Source of the DNA: Bacteroidales bacterium
GTDB lineage: Bacteria > Bacteroidota > Bacteroidia > Bacteroidales > Muribaculaceae
DNA length: 10,729 bases
Direction: 5' to 3'
Assembly: GCA_900769345.1 (NCBI GenBank)
Contig: CAAGGJ010000047.1
Span: 1 to 10,729, forward strand
The notes below the pieces were generated by a model that saw only the letters and a program-made list of their open reading frames with translations, searched no databases and was not told the origin of the DNA. Position numbers and translations under genes: made by a program. Positions 1 through 5,756 of the stretch are shown in pieces; position 1 is the stretch's first letter; every line of letters starts with the position of its first letter.

Positions 1-71
1 GTAGGTGTTCACGCCGAAAAATAATCGAAACGAAACTCATTGAGGGGCAAACAATTCCCCCAAAGCATAAT

Positions 72-103
72 GGCAGTCCCCGCTATGCGAGGACTGCCTT
101 TTT
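72..103 (+). terminator. Rho-independent terminator
   Basis: An 8-bp perfect stem (GGCAGTCC at 72-79 pairing with GGACTGCC at 91-98) is followed at once by five T residues at 99-103. A short inner stem (CGC 81-83 with GCG 87-89) can form in the loop. The T tract lies only on the plus-strand 3' side, so it ends transcription entering from the left. No gene that it serves is identifiable in the window; the first 24 to 39 bases could be the tail of a coding region, but too few codons are visible to say. It isolates the regulator gene downstream from leftward read-through. Confidence 0.8.
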
Positions 104-166
104 ATTGGCTCAGAAGATGAGCAACACCCAATTTTAAGGAAATTTAAGAACAAAATGCTTGCAAAA

Positions 167-199
167 TTGCGGTTTAACGAAAAATTTGCGATATATTTG
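167..199 (+). promoter_or_regulatory. Bacteroidetes-type promoter of the Lrp/AsnC gene
   Basis: TATATTTG at 192-199 matches the Bacteroidetes -7 element TAnnTTTG exactly. A TTG at 167-169 lies 22 bp upstream and could be the -33 element, although the spacing is slightly long and the box is not a full TTTG. The predicted start of transcription is near 206, which gives a leader of about 20 nt before the ATG at 227. Surrounding DNA is AT-rich with near-repeats of a GCAAAATT / AATTTGCG kind, which might be operator half-sites for autoregulation; that last point is inference. Confidence 0.55.
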
Positions 200-226
200 T
201 GCTGATTAAACTTAACATCTGACACA

Positions 227-691
227 ATGGAAAAAATTGATAATCTCGATCGAAAGATATTAGAGATAATAATGAAAAATGCGCGCATCCCATCGAAGGA
301 TGTAGCTGTGGAGTGTGGTGTGTCGCGAGCAGCTATACACCAACGCATACAGCGTATGATTGACTTGCAGGTAATTACCGGTTCGGGATACCATGTCGAT
401 GCTAAAGTCTTAGGGTATTCTACATGCACCTATGTGGGAGTGAAGCTCGAACGCGGCTCTATGTATCGCGGCATCATTCCCGAATTAGAGAAGATTAAGG
501 AAATAGTGGAATGTCACTACTGCACCGGTCCATACAACGTGCTTATCAAAGTATATGCCCGCGATAATCAGCACCTTATGGAATTGCTTAACGACCGAAT
601 TCAGAGTATCAACGGCGTTACGGGTACCGAGACGCTTATCTCGCTCGACCAGAGCATCAATCGCGAAATACCTATCGAGTACGAAGTGTAA
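227..691 (+). CDS. Lrp/AsnC family transcriptional regulator
   Basis: This 154-residue protein has the full two-domain Lrp/AsnC layout and normal family length. Residues about 4-62 form the AsnC-type winged helix-turn-helix: it opens with 'IDNLDRKIL', and the recognition helix region is 'CGVSRAAIHQRIQRM', residues 30-44. Residues about 69-141 form the RAM / AsnC ligand-binding and oligomerisation domain, with the 'TGPYNVLIKVYA' strand and the closing 'GVTGTETLISL' segment. Family members are DNA-binding dimers or octamers that often sense amino acids, but the ligand here cannot be read from sequence. The usual Asp of the 'TGxYD' turn is Asn103. The ATG start is favoured because it sits 28 nt after a good promoter box and gives the standard N terminus. 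The gene is followed by a stem-loop and then folK on the same strand; a functional link to folate synthesis is not evident. Confidence 0.93.
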   Translation: MEKIDNLDRKILEIIMKNARIPSKDVAVECGVSRAAIHQRIQRMIDLQVITGSGYHVDAKVLGYSTCTYVGVKLERGSMYRGIIPELEKIKEIVECHYCTGPYNVLIKVYARDNQHLMELLNDRIQSINGVTGTETLISLDQSINREIPIEYEV

Positions 692-702
692 GTGTTTCAT
701 CG

Positions 703-738
703 CATCGGTTTTTGCCTTAACAGGCAGCAGCACCGATG
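703..738 (+). other. Stem-loop between the regulator and folK
   Basis: A 7-bp inverted repeat (CATCGGT 703-709 with ACCGATG 732-738) encloses a second 5-bp stem (TGCCT 713-717 with AGGCA 722-726) with a 4-nt loop. No T run follows, so it is not a canonical terminator. It may be an RNA processing or attenuation structure, or a weak terminator. The rest of the 692-838 gap shows no convincing promoter box, so folK may be cotranscribed with the regulator. Confidence 0.35.
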
Positions 739-838
739 ACATTCAAAATCTTAACACTACGATTGCTCTCATGATATTCTTCACCCATAGCATCCACTAC
801 GAGGCTTTGGGAAGATGCGTTATTCACTCTTTCTGACT

Positions 839-1315
839 ATGATTTACTATCTCAATATTGGCACCAACTTAGGCGACCGCCGCGCCAACATTGCAGCAGC
901 CGTGGCTGCACTCGAGCAGCGCACTATGGGCTCTTTGCGCGTCTCCGATGCCGTGGAAACCCCGGCTTGGGGCTTCAGCAGTCCTAACGATTTTCTAAAT
1001 GTGGGCATATCGCTCAAAAGCCATATCCGACCGCTCGATATGCTCGCCATACTCAAGGATATAGAGCACACCATGGGCTCGAGCGTGCATCGCGATGCTG
1101 CCGGCAATTATGCCGACCGCATCATCGACCTCGACATTGTGGCTATCGACGAAAAAGTGGTAGATGAGCCTATGCTGCAAGTGCCGCACAAGCATCTGGC
1201 CCGGCGAGAATTTTTCCTGCGCCCATTGGCACAACTCGCACCCCACTGGATGCACCCCACTCTGCACAAAACAGCCTCTCAACTTCTCGCCACTCTCCAC
1301 GCCACCCAAGCCTGA
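839..1315 (+). CDS. folK: 2-amino-4-hydroxy-6-hydroxymethyldihydropteridine pyrophosphokinase (HPPK)
   Basis: HPPK transfers pyrophosphate from ATP to 6-hydroxymethyl-7,8-dihydropterin in cytoplasmic folate synthesis, making the substrate of dihydropteroate synthase (FolP). From the ATG at 839 the protein has 158 residues, the usual length for the family. Diagnostic motifs occur in order: 'NIGTNLGDR' (6-14), 'ETPAWGF...DFLNVGI' (40-57, pterin-binding region), 'RIIDLDI' (94-100, with Asp97 and Asp99 the expected Mg-ATP ligands), and 'VPHKHLARREFFLRPLAQLAP' (115-135), containing the conserved His117 and Arg122/123. An upstream in-frame ATG at 815 would add eight residues and has a weak purine stretch before it. 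I prefer 839 because family members normally begin just before the 'YLxxGTNLGDR' strand. The gene converges on the SNF2 gene, leaving only 41 bp between stops. Confidence 0.95.
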   Translation: MIYYLNIGTNLGDRRANIAAAVAALEQRTMGSLRVSDAVETPAWGFSSPNDFLNVGISLKSHIRPLDMLAILKDIEHTMGSSVHRDAAGNYADRIIDLDIVAIDEKVVDEPMLQVPHKHLARREFFLRPLAQLAPHWMHPTLHKTASQLLATLHATQA

Positions 1316-1356
1316 ACACAAGCTCTGCTTGCTAATCGCTATTATGCTATGTAGAC

Positions 1357-4107
1357 TTATTTTGCTGATTGAAAGAGTTTTGAGAACAAATTTAGCATTT
1401 GTTCCACGGTCTCTTTGTTTGGAACGGGGATGTTAAGGCTGGTGTGGCCTTCGGAGTCGGTTTTTACCAGGCTTTCGACAAGTTGCTTAGTGGCTTGTGG
1501 CGATTGGAGCGTCTGCGCCAATCCGCTGATGAATGATATTCCTTGCGCCACGAGTTGCTGCGGCTGCACTGTGGCATCGCTTTCTTGTGGGGCTGTGCTG
1601 TCGTTGGTGCTGACGCTATCTGTGCCGTTGGCTTTCGGGCATTGTGCTGCGCTTGAGTCCTCATTGACGTCGCTGAGAGTGGGCTGTTTAAGCTCTTTCG
1701 CTGCTTCATTGTCGCTTATGCAGTCGGAATAGCCGTCGGAGGTGTCCTCCTCGTCGTATTCTTCCTCGTCGTATTCATAATCGCAGGCGAAATAGTCATC
1801 TTCATAGCCGTAGTAGTATTCGTTGTCGTCTTCATCATCGAAGTAATAGCCTTCCGATGATTCTTCTTCGAAATATTCGTCGTCGCGAGTGGACCTTGAC
1901 GGCAATGTGGTGCTATGTTGAGTGGTTTCGTCGGTTTTTGATTCGCTTTTATGCTGCAAAGGCTCCTCCGTAGAGTCAATTGCCACTTTTGCGGTGGCGG
2001 TAGTGGTGTCTTTGTCTTCAGTAAGGTCATCGAGCACATCGATAATCTGCTTGAAGCGGTCTTCGCCGGCAAAGATGGTGTCTTCGCCACCGTCGAGTAC
2101 GCCGCTGAACATATTTTGCTTGAAGCGCAATTTATCGATCATGCGCTCTTCGATGGTGTCCTTCGACACGAGGTTGATTACCTGAACGCCGTTTTTCTGA
2201 CCATATCGATAGATGCGCCCGATGCGCTGCTCAAGCACTGCGGGATTCCACGGAAGGTCGAGGTTGATGATAAGCGATGCCGACTGCAGGTTGAGGCCCG
2301 TGCTGCCGGCGTCGGTGGAGATAAATACGCGGCAATTGTCGTCGCTCTTGAAGCGCTCGGTCATTTCGCCGCGCTTGTGTGATGGCACTCCTCCGTGCAG
2401 AAATTCATGCTCCACGGAGCGACGGTCGAGCTCTTGGGCGAGCAATCGCGCCATACGCTCCCATTGGCTGAAAACCACCACTTTATTATCGCCCGACTGC
2501 AACATCTCATCGATAATGTTCATGGCTTCGCCTATTTTTACATCGTAACGGGTGGTTTGGTCGAGCACATAGGTGCTGTCGCTCACCATGCGCATTATGT
2601 TGAGACACAGCAATAGTCGGCGTCGGTCCGATTCGCTCAAAAAGTGCTGATGGTGCCATTTGTGTATCAAGCGAGCCACTGTCTCCTTATTGCCTTCGTG
2701 TATGTCCATTTGCTGCGGCGTCATTGCCACGAGCACGGTCATATCTTGGCGTTCGGGCAACTGAAGCGCCACATCGGCCTTGCGGCGGCGAATAAGACGC
2801 TCTGCGGCTTGCTTGCCCACGTTATTAAGATTCTTGTAGCCCACAACTTTGGTGGTGCCGTCGGTGACTATGCAATTGTGGCGAAACTCGTAGTACGGAC
2901 CGAGGCAATATTGGTCGACAAGCTCCATCACCGAATAAAATTCTTCAATCTTATTCTCGAGTGGCGTACCCGACAGCGCCACCACATAGCGCGAGTCGAT
3001 GCGTCGTGCCGCAGTGGCTATTATCGTGTCCCAGTTCTTCAAGCGCTGCACTTCGTCCATTATAACCATATCCACCGAGATGTGCCCCAAGTATCGCACA
3101 TCGTTGGCCATAGAATGATAGGAAACTATCTTGTAGGTGGCAGGCATATTGTACATCAGAGCACGCTTGGTGGCCTCGCCTTCCACTATCATCACATCGG
3201 CTCCGGTGAAGCGCTCTATCTCACTCTTCCATTGATATTTAAGCGACGTAGGGCACACCACAAGCACCGATTCGGCAAAGCGATGCCGGCGGAGCAACTC
3301 GGCTGCGCCGATGGCTTGCACCGTCTTGCCAAGACCCATCTCGTCGGCTATCAGCGCACGCCCCTTGGCGAAGGCAAATTTCACACCCTCTTTCTGATAG
3401 GTGAACAGCTTGGTGTTGAGCAGACTATCGAGTTCGTCATCGCTCATATTTTTGGCAATATCATTGCGGCGGTCGGCCTCACGCACTTCTATCACATAGC
3501 TGAGCGCATCGTCGTAGCATCTGAAAGTGCTACTGATGGCGCATGCAGCCTCTAAAAACTCCGGAAAAGCATTGTAGCACTCCCGGCGCAGCACACCTGC
3601 TTCGTCGAAATAAAGACTTGCGAGAGCCTCAAACTGCTCGCGGCACTCCTCGCCGAGGCGTATGCGCACCTCACGATTATCGCGATACGACAAATAGACC
3701 GATGTATACGATGGTAAATAGCCGCTCACAGCGTACTTAGGATGCTGTTGGAGCCATAATTTGAGCGACTCAAGGTGCTTGCAAGTGCCAAGACGCGAAG
3801 TCTTGAAGTCGAGACAAGAGCAGTAATTCCAGGGACTATCTTCACCACGATACACCACCTTATAAGTACGTCGCGTCTTGCCGTTGGTCACGCGAAACTC
3901 ACCAGGAGCATGCTTGGGATCCACCGCATCGATGGCAAACACCTGCTTCTCGGCAGCTTGGCATCGCAATGCCACCTGCCAAGCCTTCAGCGACATTCCT
4001 TCGGGCTTCATCGTCTCCGAAACACGCTTCCCGCCACCCTTTTTGGAGTCCTTTTTACCACTTTTTGTCTTCGAATTCACCACCCTTTTAGCACCGTACT
4101 TAGCCAT
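1357..4107 (-). CDS. SWIM zinc-finger SNF2-family helicase/ATPase with acidic tail
   Basis: A 916-residue SWI2/SNF2 DNA translocase. Order of parts: a Lys-rich N terminus (about 1-35); a SWIM zinc finger with Cys96, Cys98, Cys109 and His111 (CxC...CxH); the N-terminal ATPase lobe with Walker A 'DEMGLGKT' (255-262), motif II 'DEVQ' (351-354, where DEAH or DEAQ is commoner) and motif III 'SGTP' (379-382); and the helicase C lobe with 'STDAGSTGLNLQ' (597-608) and motif VI 'QRIGRIYRYGQ' (627-637). A strongly acidic Tyr-rich stretch (about 741-789) and an amphipathic C-terminal segment (about 848-916) follow. Such proteins use ATP to move along double-stranded DNA and displace or remodel bound proteins; the bacterial targets are mostly unknown. 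The ATG at 4107 is chosen because the in-frame extension to a GTG at 4191 runs through AT-rich leader and encodes an implausible hydrophobic segment. No restriction or defence genes adjoin it. The family call is firm; the cellular role is open. Confidence 0.93.
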   Translation of the reverse strand: MAKYGAKRVVNSKTKSGKKDSKKGGGKRVSETMKPEGMSLKAWQVALRCQAAEKQVFAIDAVDPKHAPGEFRVTNGKTRRTYKVVYRGEDSPWNYCSCLDFKTSRLGTCKHLESLKLWLQQHPKYAVSGYLPSYTSVYLSYRDNREVRIRLGEECREQFEALASLYFDEAGVLRRECYNAFPEFLEAACAISSTFRCYDDALSYVIEVREADRRNDIAKNMSDDELDSLLNTKLFTYQKEGVKFAFAKGRALIADEMGLGKTVQAIGAAELLRRHRFAESVLVVCPTSLKYQWKSEIERFTGADVMIVEGEATKRALMYNMPATYKIVSYHSMANDVRYLGHISVDMVIMDEVQRLKNWDTIIATAARRIDSRYVVALSGTPLENKIEEFYSVMELVDQYCLGPYYEFRHNCIVTDGTTKVVGYKNLNNVGKQAAERLIRRRKADVALQLPERQDMTVLVAMTPQQMDIHEGNKETVARLIHKWHHQHFLSESDRRRLLLCLNIMRMVSDSTYVLDQTTRYDVKIGEAMNIIDEMLQSGDNKVVVFSQWERMARLLAQELDRRSVEHEFLHGGVPSHKRGEMTERFKSDDNCRVFISTDAGSTGLNLQSASLIINLDLPWNPAVLEQRIGRIYRYGQKNGVQVINLVSKDTIEERMIDKLRFKQNMFSGVLDGGEDTIFAGEDRFKQIIDVLDDLTEDKDTTTATAKVAIDSTEEPLQHKSESKTDETTQHSTTLPSRSTRDDEYFEEESSEGYYFDDEDDNEYYYGYEDDYFACDYEYDEEEYDEEDTSDGYSDCISDNEAAKELKQPTLSDVNEDSSAAQCPKANGTDSVSTNDSTAPQESDATVQPQQLVAQGISFISGLAQTLQSPQATKQLVESLVKTDSEGHTSLNIPVPNKETVEQMLNLFSKLFQSAK
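1741..1887 (-). repeat. Low-complexity acidic/tyrosine-coding segment in the SNF2 gene
   Basis: This in-frame stretch codes for about 49 residues that are nearly all Asp, Glu, Tyr, Phe, Gly or Ser. Within it a 13-bp unit (CCTCGTCGTATTC on the plus strand) occurs at 1749-1761 and again at 1764-1776, a 15-bp period coding for two adjacent 'EYDEE' blocks. This is the kind of short in-frame duplication that slippage creates, so its length may vary between strains. Confidence 0.7.
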
Positions 4108-4204
4108 TGCAAAACTTAAGAAATATATTAAAAAAATCCGCGACAATCGAGATATAAGACATATAAAAAAGCCCAAGCAACCTACTGTCACTCAGACCAT
4201 TTGC

Positions 4205-4240
4205 TCATCACAATATGCCCAAATCCCATCATCACAATAT
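4205..4240. repeat. 12-bp direct repeat in the SNF2 leader
   Basis: TCATCACAATAT occurs exactly at 4205-4216 and 4229-4240, a spacing of 24 bp between starts, or roughly two helical turns. Both copies lie between the predicted promoter and the SNF2 start codon. They could be paired protein-binding sites or repeated RNA elements (ATATTGTGATGA in the messenger). No function can be assigned from sequence alone. Confidence 0.6.
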
Positions 4241-4269
4241 ATTAAACACACACGGCAAAACCGCCAAAA

Positions 4270-4301
4270 CAAAGTTACCCCATTTCCCCCAAACCACCAA
4301 A
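4270..4301 (-). promoter_or_regulatory. Bacteroidetes-type promoter of the SNF2 gene
   Basis: Read on the minus strand, TTTG (4301-4298) is followed after exactly 20 bp by TAACTTTG (4277-4270). This matches the Bacteroidetes -33 TTTG / -7 TAnnTTTG pattern. The expected start of transcription is near 4263, upstream of the ATG at 4107. The same 20-bp spacing is seen in front of mutS. Confidence 0.6.
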
Positions 4302-4393
4302 CATTCCTTGAAAGAATAATAATTTTATTGCGAGTGTGTCCAATAAAAATTTTTTTCGATAGCGCTATGTTGCGTAATCGTATTATGTTAATT

Positions 4394-4419
4394 CTCCCAC
4401 GCCTGGGAAGGCGCGGGGG
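4394..4419 (-). terminator. GC-rich hairpin after the M64 gene, possible terminator
   Basis: CCCACGCC (4396-4403) pairs with GGCGCGGG (4410-4417) with one A-C mismatch and a 6-nt loop; a C-G and a T-G pair can extend it. It begins 25 bp beyond the stop codon of the peptidase gene, where a terminator is expected. On the minus strand the hairpin is followed only by AGAATTAAC, without a real U run, so termination strength is uncertain. Confidence 0.4.
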
Positions 4420-4444
4420 TGTATGGTTATTTGTGGGGTGGGGA

Positions 4445-5701
4445 TTATTTGGTGTAGAAGTCGATGAGTTGGTTGAGGGCGCGTTGGCAGACGGGGCAGA
4501 ATGATTTGCAGGCGTTGGTGCGCATGCGGCAGTCTTCGGTGGCTCGGAACATACCTTTCTCGCTGTATCCGGCGCCTTCGTAGAGGCCTATGCCTTCTAC
4601 CTTGGTCTTGATCATGTCTTGCCATTTAGAGGCGAAATTCACCTTATTGGTGATGTTTTTCTCCCATGGTTCTACTTTTGGGCTGTATACTCCGGGGTCG
4701 CCGTATTGGTATTCGTCGGCGAGTCCGCCGAAGCTGTGGCCGAACTCATGCACTACCACGGGGCGGAAGTCGCGATGGTGTGCTGTGGTGAGTGTGTAGT
4801 CGTTGTAGATTCCGCCGCCGCCATATTCGTCGGTGTTGGCGAGGATGATGAGGTGTTCGTACATCACACCGGCTATTGCGTCGTGCACTTTCTTGAGGCT
4901 TGTGGTGGTGAGGTAGCGGTCGCTATAGAATGTGCTGAAGTGTGAGTCGAAGGCTGTGTCTTTCCATTCGCCTAATCGGGGTACGCTCATACCGCTCTGA
5001 CGCGATGGTGTGAACACTGCCACGATGTTGAATTCGGCTTTGCGGCTTGCGAAGGGTTCGTGCGAGAATAGTGCCTTGGCTGCTTCACGAGCGTCGGCAT
5101 AGAAGATGGCGCGCTCGGTGGCGTCGTAGCCTTCGGCAAGTATTGCCACGTCGATGCAGCGTTCCACGCTACCGCCTTTATGTATGTATGCGTAGTCGAG
5201 GTCGGGGTTGCGGTGTTTTTGTGTGATGAGTATGTCGGCGGGGTCGACTGTGTGCTCAAATCGGGCTGTTTCTTTCTGCTCGGCGTCGATGAGTGTGATG
5301 GTGATTTGGGTCTTTGCCAAAGGCATGGGCAGCAGCACTGTGTGCTCGAATGAGCGCATCACTTGGCGTGCTTCGTCGGTGCTGAGCCATTCGAAAAAGA
5401 GTGATGAAAATGATGTGCGATATATGATTTTTCCGCTTGCTGCATCTTTCATCTCCACTTGGCCGTTGCCAAGGAGGGGGATTTGCTCGAGATTGTGGTG
5501 ACGGCCTGCCCATACGCCTGTGGTGGATAGGGCGTCGAGCACCACACCTTGTTGTTGATAGTTGCCAAAAAATTGATAATCCACGCGTAGGGTTTTGCCG
5601 GAGAAATAGTCGGCAAACTCGATGGCTGACTTGGACGATTTGGCGCTAACGGCTAATGCTGTAGCCAAAAATAACATTAGTGTGAAAAAATATCGCTTCA
5701 T
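4445..5701 (-). CDS. Secreted M64-family (IgA-peptidase-like) zinc metallopeptidase
   Basis: This 418-residue protein starts with a clear signal peptide (MKRYFF, hydrophobic core 5-18, likely cleavage after Ala20), so it is exported; no lipobox Cys is present. Residues about 25-155 match the N-terminal beta-rich region expected of Bacteroidetes M64 proteins, and about 175-418 form the peptidase domain. The zinc site is 'HEFGHSFGGLADEY' (318-331): His318 and His322 as ligands, Glu319 as catalytic base and Asp329 as the probable third ligand. 'GGGGIYNDY' (294-302) precedes it. Near the C terminus Cys391, Cys398, Cys402 and Cys405 may form disulfides or bind metal. The family is named for a clostridial IgA1 peptidase, but most gut Bacteroidetes members have unknown substrates, so immunoglobulin cleavage should not be assumed. 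It lies 55 bp downstream of mutS without a convincing promoter in the gap and may be read from the mutS promoter. Confidence 0.9.
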   Translation of the reverse strand: MKRYFFTLMLFLATALAVSAKSSKSAIEFADYFSGKTLRVDYQFFGNYQQQGVVLDALSTTGVWAGRHHNLEQIPLLGNGQVEMKDAASGKIIYRTSFSSLFFEWLSTDEARQVMRSFEHTVLLPMPLAKTQITITLIDAEQKETARFEHTVDPADILITQKHRNPDLDYAYIHKGGSVERCIDVAILAEGYDATERAIFYADAREAAKALFSHEPFASRKAEFNIVAVFTPSRQSGMSVPRLGEWKDTAFDSHFSTFYSDRYLTTTSLKKVHDAIAGVMYEHLIILANTDEYGGGGIYNDYTLTTAHHRDFRPVVVHEFGHSFGGLADEYQYGDPGVYSPKVEPWEKNITNKVNFASKWQDMIKTKVEGIGLYEGAGYSEKGMFRATEDCRMRTNACKSFCPVCQRALNQLIDFYTK

Positions 5702-5756
5702 AATCTTAAATTTTGATTGACAAATGGAATATATCGGTTTAAAAAAGTGGTCCCTA

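Larger units (their letters stand above)
4108..4444. other. AT-rich intergenic leader, no gene
   Basis: This 337-bp stretch between the SNF2 start and the M64 peptidase stop has no credible coding region. It holds a minus-strand promoter (4270-4301), a 12-bp direct repeat (4205-4240), a 10-bp perfect palindrome ATAGCGCTAT (4359-4368) next to an A/T run (4346-4356), and a GC-rich hairpin (4394-4419). If the promoter is used, transcription starts near 4263 and the SNF2 messenger has an untranslated leader of about 155 nt, longer than expected for simple expression. I recognise no known riboswitch fold in it. Confidence 0.6.

Noticed and set aside
1..39. Possible C-terminal ends of a plus-strand gene (frame 1 stops at 22-24, frame 2 at 38-40).
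   Set aside because: Only 7 to 12 codons are visible and neither reading is recognisable. The terminator at 72-103 suggests a gene to the left, but its frame cannot be chosen.
1319..1331. A 5-bp hairpin (CAAGC/GCTTG) between the convergent folK and SNF2 stops.
   Set aside because: The stem is too short and there is no T run on either side, so it cannot be called a terminator.
2644..3555. A 303-codon open frame on the plus strand, opposite the SNF2 gene.
   Set aside because: It is antisense to conserved helicase motifs and its product is His-rich and without domain features, as expected from a shadow frame.
4108..4191. N-terminal extension of the SNF2 protein to a GTG at 4191, adding 28 hydrophobic residues.
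   Set aside because: It lies in AT-rich leader, starts with GTG and would put a membrane segment before a Lys-rich DNA-binding terminus; the ATG at 4107 is a better start. The ATG at 4200 in this frame is followed by a stop two codons later.
3878..4504. A plus-strand open frame across the SNF2 start, the leader and the M64 end.
   Set aside because: The composition changes abruptly across the three regions and no domain is visible; it has no promoter of its own.
5702..5756. A possible minus-strand promoter for the M64 gene (TCCATTTG).
   Set aside because: It misses the consensus at the invariant A, and no TTTG lies at the proper distance.
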